Source: Armigeres subalbatus (Eukaryota; Arthropoda; Insecta; Diptera; Culicidae). From it: 64,000 nucleotides of DNA. This document shows positions 54,112 to 64,000 of the stretch, one piece after another (position 1 is the stretch's first letter; the number at the start of each line of letters is the position of its first letter). A program made the translations under genes and the position numbers. The notes under the pieces are model-generated. The model was not told the origin of the DNA. It saw only the letters and a list, made by a program, of their open reading frames with translations, and ran no database searches. The stretch lies in assembly GCF_024139115.2 (NCBI RefSeq), contig NC_085140.1, positions 102,932,988 to 102,996,987 of the forward strand, written 5' to 3'.

Positions 54112-54383
54112 TTATGGGGCTCTCCTTAGCCGTGCGGTAAGATGCGCGACTACAAAGCAAAACCATGCTGAGGGTGGCTGGGTTCGATTCCCGGTGCCGG
54201 TCTAGACAATTTTCGGTTTGGGGCATAAAAGTATCATCGTGTTAGCCTCATGATATACGAATGCAGAAATGGTAACTTGGCTTAGAAACCTCGCAGTTAA
54301 TAACTGTGGAAGTGCTTAACGAACACTAAGTTGCGAGGCGGCAATGTCCCAGTGGGGGATGTAATGCCAATGAAGAAGAAGAA
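54112..54383 (+). mobile_element. tRNA-derived SINE, Feilai-like
   Basis: This starts near TTATGGGGCTCTCCTTAGCC, keeps the B-box GGTTCGATTCC, and ends (GAA)n. Relative to the copy at 38734 it lacks about 18 bp after CAATTTTCGG. GACGAAGCGAG (54101-54111) and GACGAAGTGAG (54384-54394) form an 11-bp target duplication with one mismatch. Confidence 0.85.
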
Positions 54384-54394
54384 GACGAAGTGAG

Positions 54395-54794
54395 AACATA
54401 AATAGCGAACGAACGAAAAAAAAAAACACATGGAAAAAATGCGCGAGCAAAAAGCACGTCCGTATGAGTTGCTGTCACAAACTGGAATAATTCAAATTTA
54501 AAACTCATTTCTAAATTCATAAGCAAAATGTTTCATTAGTGATGTATAGAAGACGAATCAATCGTTCAGATTCGCGTCATTTGCTATCGTTCTCCTGACG
54601 CCTTGTCAACCGACGATTGTTGTTAAATAGTAATGAGCGCTCTGTAATAAAGATTCGATTTTTTACGCAATTTATATTAAATTTCAAAATTTAAAGCATT
54701 ATTTCATCATATTTTATTAATTTACTTTTGGACCCAACTCTAACTTTTACGGCATTCGATGACGATCCATTCTTTCCCATAATGCTAGACAACT
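54395..54794. other. Non-coding AT-rich stretch
   Basis: No gene or repeat is recognised between the SINE and the following MITE. Confidence 0.35.
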
Positions 54795-54943
54795 GCACTG
54801 CCGTAATCTGGAAAAGTGACGTAACAGCCATTTTACAACATGCATGTTTTCTATTTTTCTGTTAAAGAGCTCGATGAGTAGTACTCGTTAACACCATTAT
54901 TGGAAAATGGCGTATACGTCACTTTTTCAGATTACGGCAGTGC
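54795..54943. mobile_element. Palindromic MITE, 149 bp
   Basis: The ends GCACTGCCGTAATCTGGAAA and the inverted GCACTGCCGTAATCTGAAAA continue through AGTGACGTA and GCCATTTT/CCATTTTCC for arms of about 45 bp. There is a small additional inverted GAGTACTACTC near the centre. It is non-coding. Confidence 0.85.
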
Positions 54944-57900
54944 ACTACTTCATACAAATTCTTACAACGGTTCCATTCCACCAACAATGCGATCAACTGA
55001 CGATTTTTGTTTACTTAAATTTTTTGACATCTACAGACCGGATTGACAAAACGATTCAAAGGAAAATGTTAAGCCCGGTTAACACCAGCAGTGAGCTACC
55101 TTCATCTGCATACACACTTTGTTTTGATATTGATTGTCAGTCCCATCGCTGAATGTCCTCATGGATGTCCTCATGAAAGGACGATAGCCGGACACGAAGG
55201 AACCGCTACCACACCGACAACACGGTAACATTCGTACGCTTATCTCAGTTGACATGTGCTCGCTGCATTGGCAAATAGAAGCAGCTGTAACCGGAACAAA
55301 TACTGACCTTCCGAGCAAGCACAATAACGACAGGTAGAAACTTGATGAACATAATTCATGAAGAGATAAATCTCATCGAGGTTCTTACTTTATTCCTCAG
55401 ATCGGAACGTAATCCGGTGAAATCGATCCGTGTACGCTGCAAACCGCACCTCATCGTTTCGAACAAAGAAAGCTGAGCTCAAAAGGCCTTCTTCAAAGAA
55501 GTGAGTAACAGCACTCGAAGCACGAATCCATTTGCTAATTATTCGTCGTCCCACAGGGCCTTTCTTTCATATAGTCTACTGATTGCTCCTACGTCCGACG
55601 TGCATGTAAAGCCAGCAGCTTAGGAGAGGCGTGCACGGGCGCGCTGAGATCCATCGCACGGAAGGCGAACTCGCGCCATCCTCAGAAATTAGACAGGTGC
55701 AGAGGGACAATCACTCGTCCTCCACAGAGCCAGACGAGAGACAACGCAACAAAGGCACACAGGGCGTGCATATGATTCCTGAGTTTCGTGCCAAGTCCTC
55801 CGTCAGCAATGCGCCACTCCAGTATGTTCCGGTCCGCGAGTAGAAATAAGAAAATTGTACTAGTATAAGAAAGATATTCAGCTAGGGACAGCTAGGCTTT
55901 CCTGAGGGGCAATAAATCAGTTTGAAAATGTAACAATTTGGGTTGCGCAATCGTCCACCGAAATCACTCTTTAATGGACAGTTCTGAAGTAAAAAAAAGT
56001 TAACTAAGCTACGAAGGACCTCCGTCGGCCTTTTCGCATCTTAGCGGTTACTGAATGATCCCGAGATTCCCAAATTGGACGCACCAGTCTAGCGTACTGA
56101 GGGTCGTGGGTAAAGTCGGTTGTAAATATTGATAATTGTCATAAAGGATACAAATACAAACCTGGGGTGGCATTGCGCACCTCGACTCGAAACGAGCAAA
56201 CCATGCAAACCGTCGCAATGAGGCCCCTGGTCGGAAACGATTTGGACCACATTTTGGTTCAACGACCTGTAGTGTGAACCCGAACGAAGGCAGACGATGA
56301 CCAATTAAAATACTTTTTTTTCTTGAACGCGAACATTATCTCAAAATGATGGCTAAAAGTCACAAAAGACATAAAAAGTAACGGGATTCTTTTTCCAAAT
56401 CCGCATCGCTTAACAACCAACTTAGATCCTTTTCATATTCAAATTTGTTAGAACCTAAACAAACAAGAATATAATTGTGTCTGCTTTTGATGAATATGGT
56501 CCTACTTTTCCCAATAGCACTAATAATTCAACCGAAAACTCAAAAATTTTCCAATTATGGCTGTCAAAGCCAATAGACATCCCACCTTGAGGGCCCGTCT
56601 TTCGGCTTGTTTTGATGTCCAATTCTCAACGCATTCCACAACGGGTCGAAGATTCCTATAATGAAGCTTTCAAAATAACTTACCTTCCCTAATGACATAT
56701 TTGTTTACCGCCGAGCAATGGTGACAACAAAACGGTGGGGCCGGGTGACCTAAATGTTCCGAAAATAAAAAGCAAACGTATAAGGATGGCTGGCTGGTAA
56801 TAAAACGTCACCTTCCCATGCAAGCGCGTTTGTCACGCATATAATTCATGTGACGTTTCCTATGTGGATTGCGTTGCCGCCGTCGACATTTGACCATGAA
56901 AAATTCACGTACCGCGACTTTGTTGCGAAGCGACACGGCGGTGATCCAGACCAATAACTCACACTAAATGCGTTTTCATCCATTGCCAGGGAAAGGAATG
57001 CATCTGATGGACATTTTTAATAACCGAAGGCATCCATCTTGGGTCGTTGTAGCCACGATCGTTGAGTTTGATTGATCTGAGTATCCATGCTTTGATCTCA
57101 TTTGACTCCACGTTGCTGTCTCTGTCTGGGAATGCGCTTTAATGACCATGTTATGGTGCAGGCAGTCGGTAATTTTGTGAGTAATTAACATCCATTAGTC
57201 ACCGCAACGCGGTTGATCACAGGAGCATCCAACGGTTGGCACGATCGCAACTCGAGTCGCCCATGCATGATTTGTTTTACCTTGCTCGTGAACCTTTGCG
57301 AAGTTCGGTGACATTTCACTATCAAGTTGAATGAAACCGAAATGGACCAGACTGGACGAATCTGATCTGGTCATCTTGTTTTATGTTTCCTGTTGTCGCA
57401 TCATACATGAGGATTGATTGCCTCCAATTCAATTCAGGTGGAATTAATAGTTGAGTGGAATATGAATTCTTCGATTCAACGTACTTCCTAACTTGCCAAT
57501 AAACTAAACTCTAACAAATGACGACCTCAAACAAATGCTGGTATAGAAATGGGCGGTAGCGTCCGGACAAGGTCTAGGTGAAGTCCTTCTCCCTACACTC
57601 AACCTTAAAATTCTTCATTCGTCTAGTCAAGTATTATTCTATGCTACTGTCACGGTCATGGTATGATGCCACTCAACGCATATGTTTGACATCCGCGCCG
57701 CCCATTCCTTTGAACATCCTACGAGCCATTCGTCTTTTTTCCGCCCACCATTTTTCCCCTAGTCAGTGGCCAGAGTTTTCGCTTCATGCTTTAGTTTCCA
57801 TTCTTCAACATGGGACATGCCGCGGACATACCCAGTCCGAATTGCCAAAATATTCTGTAAGCAATGTATAGAAATGAACCCACTAGCGACGATGATTGGG

Positions 57901-59699
57901 CGGTTGTTTGAATTTGAACTGAACTGAACCGAGATGAAGCGAAAATACTTTCGGACGAGTGGTGCTGTTCGGACCATATGGTCTAACTCATAACAAAGAT
58001 TATGCAATACGGTTTGCGTTTGAGATTCAATTTTTTGGCAGTTTTCCTTTGTTTTATTCGGGTGGTGTGAACGTCTCTTGGTACCCGGTAACGTCTTCCA
58101 AGTAGTTTATTTTGATTTGTTTGGATTGTTGACTCATTTGATAAACTGAATAACATGATAGGAATAATAGCTTGATGGTCTCCGATTTTAGCAGTTAAGG
58201 TAAGTGAATAAATATAAAAAGGGGACGGATCCTTTCACAATCGCGTTTACCAACAATCAGCGTCGTGTGAGTGTTTTAACATCATTGAGCATATTCGTTG
58301 GATCAACATAATAATAAAAAAATCAATATTTTATATGAATAAAAAATGCATTCGAGTGATCCTTTAGCCTTCATGTACACTTGGTGTACGAGAACGGCAA
58401 AAATCCCAAACATTCAATAAAAATAGTTAGTTCTGAACTGGATTAGCACAAATATAAATTAGACAGATGTTCTCATTCATCCCAAACGTAAACAACCACA
58501 TTCTAAAACAACGAAGTAAACAATGGTGACAAATGGCACCAGCTGTCTCCGATGTACCGCTGTCCAACGTACAAAAATAACTCAGCTTCACAAAGAACCG
58601 AGCTCTACGCTAATAAATTGCGTTCCTTCCGCTTCGAAATTCAACCAAAGTATTCCCCTTCGCATCGGATTCAAGTTCAATTATTGAACCTACGAACGAC
58701 TACCTTGAACTAGGCCACGCCACGATAAATCAGCTCGGTTTCATTCAAACTAGAAACGATTTCAACGTCAACTAAGACTCAAAGTGCAAACCCCTTGTGC
58801 AGGAGATTGTGGGGCAATTTGCTGAACTAATGAATTTTTGATATTGTCCCAAAATAAACGCAAGTTTCATAACATAACTCTAGAAGTGATCCTTAATTCA
58901 CAATATGCTATTTTAATGGATGCAAACTATTGCAATTGTGGTTCGTCATCACCCTGGTGCACTTAGGACCACTTTCCCCCTACCTATAGTTAGTAGCCGC
59001 GCTGCGTTCGCAATGGATTAGCTTCTTCGCTCATCTGCTACAGCTACTGGGCGCAGCCGGGGAGATGATGATCGTGATCACAATAATCACCGTCTCGAGT
59101 CGCTCGCCAAAAACACACTCAGAAATCCGGCGAGAAGAATGGCAGAGGTTGCCAAAACGATGCGAAACACGCGATCTTTGGTCCGTTCCGAATCGATTAG
59201 TTTTTCAAGGTTTCTTCCCTGTGGCTACTTAAGTTGGTGATGGGGTTGGGCAGTTGGTGGTGCGTTGTGGGTTGCACCGCCGTTGCTTTCCGCGCGGAAT
59301 GAAAGAAAAACAGGGAAAATGAAGTCCATTGAACGGTGTCGTTGCCGCTGGTATGGTGTGGTGTTGTGCTAGGTGTTGTGTAGGTGCCTATTTTTTGTTG
59401 ACGTCGCGGCTTATTAGAAACATATGACTCCTGTGGTCGTTGGCACCGAAAATATTCGGTTTCGGTGGTTTATATCACACGTAGAACTGAGCTTGTGCAA
59501 AAGCAATGTTTATGTTTTATGAACCCGTATTTGAAAACCGATTGTTACAAGCACAACTTGGGCAACCAATTACAATAAATGCTTAATTTGCTCCTGTCTT
59601 ACAAGTAGAACTTGAGGTAAATCCCAAGCTCCTTTTTGACTCCTTTTTTGGCATTTCAAACGTATTCCCTTATTTATATACCATTCTATAACCCATATA
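54944..59699. other. Longest repeat-poor stretch, no gene recognised
   Basis: Base composition is more balanced than elsewhere, especially 55080-55850, 56680-57560 and 58900-59400. None of the open frames shows a domain, splice-bounded exon or initiation context that I can support. A GC-richer patch at 58930-59300 with CCGGCGAG and CGCTCGCC motifs could be regulatory or intronic host DNA. I see no tRNA, array or transposon end here. Confidence 0.4.
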
Positions 59700-59922
59700 A
59701 TTTTAAAAGACAGGAACACCGTCTTCGACCAGAGGTCGTACAGACTGAACACTTAACACCTAGCAGGAGACAACGGACAGGACACATAACACCCAGTGGG
59801 CCGGTGGAGATTTTTTCAATCACGAAAAGATTCCTCCTTACCGGGGCAGAAATCGAACCCACACTCCCTAGCACATGCGTCTAGACGATTGACGTCGCTA
59901 ATCGCACGGCCACAAAGCCCAC
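59700..59922 (-). mobile_element. tRNA-derived SINE, a different family
   Basis: On the minus strand this starts GTGGGCTTTGTGGCCGTGCG (A-box GTGGCCGTGCG-like), then GTGGGTTCGATTTC as the B-box. It continues GATTGAAAAAATCTCCACCG, a GGGTGTTATGTGTCCTGTCC block and CTGGTCGAAGACGGTGTTCC, and ends near TTTTAAAATT. Head and body differ from the SINE at 8211 and its relatives. Target duplications are not clear. Confidence 0.7.
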
Positions 59923-60449
59923 TCATCCTTTAGAATGTATCATTTCTCCCTCATAATAAGCATTGGTTTGCGGTCCATTTGTCGAGCAGATCCGATTGAT
60001 GTAGATATGAACCTTTTTTGTACAGTAATAGTCACTCGGCAAATCATGGAATGTCTTTGTCTTGAATTTGAAAACAAAAGCGCGAAAATAAAAATAAAAT
60101 CATCACCTACTAAATGACATATTTAACTTGACATTAATAGAAATTTTCGTAATTATTCTACTAAAAGCGACAGTCATTAAACATTTCCTATTAACAGAAT
60201 TAGAAGGTCAATTTTCTAAGATGTTTTGAAATGCCTATTTAGCTAGCGCTGTTGATTTTTGTTGTTGTGCTTAATGATAAAAAATATTCGCATACTTTGC
60301 AATCATTTTTCAGCAGAACTTTTAATTTACCATAAAATAATTTTATTTTAGTTTTTTTCATTTTTTTTTACTTTATTTTTTATCCCTTCATCCCTCTTTC
60401 CTCTCCTTCCAAGAACTCTCGGACATACAATAATGTTTGCATCGTTCAT
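59923..60449. other. Non-coding AT-rich stretch
   Basis: No gene or repeat is recognised. It ends in T-rich sequence at 60345-60420, next to the 3' end of the RTE copy. Confidence 0.4.
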
Positions 60450-63400
60450 TTCATTTATTTAGTCTACATCTAAACAGATAACACTGAATCAACATTTTGA
60501 CGCCACAATACACGGTTCGAGGCCGCATCTCTCCATCCTCGGATACGCCCCACGCTCGCCAAGTCGTTTTGCACCTGGTCTGTCCATCTCGCTCGCTGCG
60601 CTCCACGCTGTCTCGTACCTGCCGGATCGGAAGCGAACACCATCTTTGCAGAGTTGCTGTCCAGCAGTCTTGCAACATGTCCTGCCCATCGTACCCTTCC
60701 GGCTTCAGCTACCTTCTGGATACTGGGTTCGCCGCAGAGTTGGGCGAGCTCGTGGTTCATTTTTCGCCGCCACACGCCGTCTTCTTGCACACCGCCAAAG
60801 ATGATCCTAAGCACCCGTCTCTCGAATAGTCCGAGTGCTTGCAAATCCTCCTCGAGCATTGTCCATGTTTCATGTCCGTAGTGGACAAGCGGTCTTATTA
60901 GCGTCTTGTACATGACACATTTGGTGCGGTGGCGAATCTTTTTTGACCGCAGTTTCTTCTGGAGCCCGTAGTAGGCCCAACTTACACAGATGATGCGCCT
61001 TCGTATTTCACGACTAACGTTGTTGTCAGCCGTTAACAAGGATCCGAGGTAGACGAATTCCTCGACCACCTCGAAGGTATCTCCGTCTATCGTAACACTG
61101 CTTGCCAGGCGGGCCCTGTCGCGCTCGGTTCCGCCCACAAGCATGTACTTTGTCTTTGACGCATTCACCACCAGTCCAACTTTTATTGCTTCACGTTTCA
61201 AGCGGGTGTACAGTTCTGCCACCTTTGCAAATGTTCGGCCGACAATGTCCATGTCATCCGCGAAACAAATAAATTGACTGGATCTGTTGAAAATCGTAGC
61301 CCGACTGTTACGCCCAGCTCTCCGCATGACACCTTCTAGCGCAATGTTGAACAACAGGCACGAAAGTCCATCACATTGTCTTAGTCCCCTGCGCGATTCG
61401 AACGAACTGGAGTGTTCGCCCGAAAACTTCACACAGTTTTGCTCACCATCCACCGTTGCTTTGATCAGTCTGGTAAGCTTCCCAGGAAAGCTGTTCTCGT
61501 CCATAATTTTCCATAGCTCCACGCGGTCTATACTGTCGTATGCCGCCTTGAAATCAACGAACAGATGATGCGTTGAGACCTGGTATTCACGGCATTTTGA
61601 AGGATTTGCCGCACAGTAAAGATCTGGTCCGTTGTCAAGCGATCGTCAACGAAGCCGGCTTGATAACTTCCCACGAACTCATTCACTAATGGTGACAGAC
61701 GACGGAAGATGATGTGGGATATCACTTTGTAGGCGGCATTGAGGATGGTGATCGCTCGAAAGTTCTCACACTCCAGCTTGTCGCCTTTCTTGTAGATGGG
61801 GCATATAACCCCTTCCTTCCACTCACTTTATTGGTCTTTAGCTGTTGGATGGCATCCTTAACTTCCCTCAAGGTGGAGGCTGGTTGGCTTCCATCGTCCG
61901 CTGAACTGACGTAGTCATCTCCTCCGCTGCCTTGACTTTCACTGCCTGTACCCTCAGCGCCATTCAAATGTTCCTCGTAGTGCTGCTTCCACCTTTCGAT
62001 CACCACACGTTCGTCCGTTAAGATGCTCCTATCCTTATCCCGGCACATTTCGGCTCGCGGCACGGTCGGGATGCGTTGAGCTTCTGATAGTTGTTTCTTG
62101 AGAACGGCACAGCTGTTCCATCTCCTCGCACTCCGCTTCTTCCAGGCGGCGTTTCTTCTCCTGAAAAAGGCGGGTCTGCTGTCTCCGCTTCCGTCTATAA
62201 CGTTCCACGTTCTGCCGGGTACCTTGCTGCAGCGCAACCGCCCACGCTGCGTCCTTCTCCTCCAGAATCTGTCTGCACTCTTCGTCGAACCAATCGTTCC
62301 GTAGACTTCGTCCCATATACCCGACGTTGTTCTCCGCAGCGCCGTTAATGGCTGCTTTGACTGTATTCCAGCAGTCCTCAAGAGGGGCCCCATCGAGCTG
62401 ACCCTCTAACGGCAACGCTGCCTCAAGATGCTGCGCGTATGCAGTATGCAGGTTGCTTCAGTCGCTCTAGGTCGTACCGCGGCGGTCGTTGGTACCGAAC
62501 ATTGTTGATGACGGATAGTTTTGGGCGCAGTTTCACCATCACCAGATAGTGGTCAGAGTCGATGTTAGCGCCACGATATGTCCTGACGTCGATAATGTCG
62601 GAGAAGTACCGTCCATCAATCGGAACGTGGTCGATTTGTGATTCTGTTTGCAGTGGTGATCTCCAGGTGTACCGATACGGGAGGCTGTGTTGGAAGTAGG
62701 TGCTGCGAATGGCCATATTCTTGGAGGCGGTGAAATCAATTAGTAGTAGGCCGTTTTCGTTCGTCAGCCGGTGGGCGCTGAACTTCCCAATAGTCGGTCT
62801 AAACTCCTCCTCTTGGCCAACCTGAGCATTCAAATCTCCTATGATAATTTTGACGTCGTGGCTTGGGCAGCTGTCGTACACACGTTCCAGCTGCGCGTAG
62901 AATGCGTCCTTATCATCATCAGTGCTCCCGGAGTGTGGGCTATGGACGTTGATTATGCTGAAGTTGAAGAACTCGCCTTCGATCCTCACATCCTGTACAT
63001 TCTTTCATTGATCGGCCACCACCCGATCACGCGCCTCTGCATATCGTCCATCACTATGAAAGCTGTTCCCAGCTCGTGTGTGTTGCCGCAGCTCTGGTAG
63101 ATGGTATGATTACCTCTAAACGTTCGCACCATTGATCCCTTCCAACAAACCTCCTGCAGCGCTACGATGCCGAATCCACGGTCCTTGAGCACATCGGCGA
63201 GTATGCGTGAGCTCCCGATGAAGTTGAGAGATTTGCAGTTCCACGAACCGAGTTTCCAATCGCTAGTCCCTTTTCGTCGCGGTGGTCTTCGCCGATGGTT
63301 TCGGTCCGTACTCTCTTGTTGATTGTTCGTTGCTTATGTTTTTTTAAAGGCTGGCTTGCAAGGCCTGACACCAAACCCCCTAAATTCCCGGTGGACCATG

Positions 63401-63600
63401 GTGCACAGTTTCACTTAGAGCCCCTCACTGGAACTCGGACTATGATCAGCCGCCCCTAACATGGAGAACAGACGCTGTTGTGAGCCGATCCTGACATGGA
63501 GAACAGACGCTCAGTAAGATTTGCACCTCCGGAGAGGAGCAAACCCCCCCCCTTCCCTGTCAGCATACGACCATAGTTCCCACCGGGGTTGGTTACCCAA
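60450..63600 (-). pseudogene. Nearly full-length RTE-type retrotransposon (family C)
   Basis: The 5' leader (63600-63400) holds two copies of GCGTCTGTTCTCCATGT. Endonuclease frames follow: FGIVALQEVCWKG in 63192-62986, then 62989-62423 with IINVHSPH, IIIGDLNAQVG, QIDHVPIDGRYF and the catalytic DSDHYLVMVKL end. Linker frames at 62415-62035 and 62393-61722 include NDWFDEECRQILEEKDAAW and ERWKQHYEEHLNG. Reverse transcriptase spans 61725-61528 (VGSYQAGFVDDRLTTDQIF) and the intact 350-codon frame 61522-60470, with FADDMDIVG at residues 87-95, VVEEFVYLGSLLTADNN, YGHETWTML and AGRVRWAGHVARLLDS. About five frame breaks stop translation as one protein, but every domain is present. The 3' end carries TAAATAAATG. 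Confidence 0.88.
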
Positions 63601-63917
63601 GTAGCACACGCAACATCTTCCAAAAAGCATCTTGTTTCTATACAGTTTCATTAAAGGCATTGGTAAAACATCAAAGCACGAAAAAGTTGCATCAAGATGT
63701 CAAAAACCTTCGAGTTGTGATCAATGTTTCATTAACATTGCAATGCAGTACGTGTTTGACATTTGAAAACAAACAACCAAAGAAAACTGCACTTTATGTT
63801 GCAAACACGAAACAAAATCAAGAAGTTGCATATTTCTTACCATGTAACTTCAATGCGTCTTTCAAAATTTATTTAATTCCACCAGTTAATTTTCGTTATC
63901 TTTGCAGATACGTATTT
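63601..63917. other. Non-coding stretch at the right edge
   Basis: No gene is seen. Short CATCTTG/CAAGATG motifs are inverted at about 63613 and 63690. It leads into the terminal palindrome. Confidence 0.35.
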
Positions 63918-64000
63918 CGACCACAACTGTGTGGTCGTCTTCAGTGTCTTGTACTCGACTCAAGTACAAGACACTGAAGACGACCACACAGTTGTGGTCG
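63918..64000. repeat. Near-perfect palindrome cut by the window end
   Basis: CGACCACAACTGTGTGGTCG begins the left arm and its complement ends the window. Arms of about 41 bp meet near CTCGACTCAAG, with at most a couple of mismatches. The preceding ATACGTATTT suggests more pairing beyond the edge. A one-armed relative is at 48643-48720. Confidence 0.85.

Noticed and set aside
53757..54140. Plus-strand 127-codon Ala/Thr-rich frame
   Set aside because: It is antisense to the presumed ORF1 region of the decayed Jockey element, and its end runs into a SINE.
60497..61914. Plus-strand frames opposite the RTE copy
   Set aside because: They are shadows of the minus-strand reverse transcriptase, which has the catalytic motifs and the right domain order.
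1..64000. Endogenous viral insertion, as is common in Aedes genomes
   Set aside because: No frame resembled a flavivirus, rhabdovirus or other viral protein. All polymerase-like frames have non-LTR retrotransposon motifs next to endonuclease or LINE tails.

Overview
This window reads as a repeat-choked stretch of a culicine mosquito genome, most likely Aedes. The basis is the combination of three copies of a tRNA-derived SINE of the kind very abundant in Aedes (Feilai-like; family name not verified), many RTE, Jockey, R1 and CR1-like non-LTR retrotransposon remnants, dozens of palindromic or TA-flanked MITEs, and a single spliced host gene with small dipteran introns. The species was not determined. 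No bacterial gene, CRISPR array, rRNA gene or recognisable viral insertion was seen.

Layout. 1-1.8 kb is a 24-bp minisatellite that continues off the left edge. 2-4.5 kb holds a 905-bp tandem duplication and a TA-flanked DNA element. 7-8.5 kb is an internally deleted RTE copy followed by a SINE. 9.6-11 kb is a second array of the same 24-bp minisatellite in the opposite orientation, flanked by inverted 9-bp repeats. 11.4-12.9 kb is an R1-like reverse transcriptase remnant, 13-14 kb a one-kilobase polypurine tract, and 14.5-15.3 kb an RTE 3' fragment. 16.3-18.9 kb holds MITEs, a 453-bp tRNA-headed SINE, and two copies of a 60-70 bp poly-A-tailed retroposon, all but the MITEs with target-site duplications.

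19.4-20.4 kb, minus strand, is the only host coding sequence I can support: four exons covering the N-terminal two thirds of a myosin-light-chain-kinase-type Ser/Thr kinase domain. The gene continues beyond both sides through large repeat-filled introns. 22.6-25.9 kb holds two satellite arrays that belong to one family but point in opposite directions.

27.8-38.4 kb, minus strand, is a nested wreck. A pogo/Tigger-type transposase is broken into at least four pieces: a psq-type helix-turn-helix, a CENP-B-type DNA-binding region with the start of the DDE domain, the rest of the DDE domain, and the C-terminus. A 5.2-kb CR1/Jockey-superfamily element with a PHD-like and zinc-knuckle ORF1 has been dropped into the middle of the DDE domain. 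The other gap holds a 1.2-kb foldback element, MITEs and unassigned sequence.

38.4-41 kb holds two RTE copies and a SINE inserted in one of them. 41.5-43 kb is a MITE inside a MITE, and 46.3-48.9 kb a 2.6-kb inverted-terminus element. 49.5-54.4 kb holds a MITE, an RTE fragment, a decayed Jockey element and a SINE. 54.4-59.7 kb is largely unique non-coding DNA. 60.4-63.6 kb is an almost full-length but frameshifted RTE element, and the window ends inside a strong palindrome. The retroelement genes encode endonuclease and reverse transcriptase for copy-and-paste insertion. Nearly all are broken, so most of the window is transposon fossil rather than a working system.
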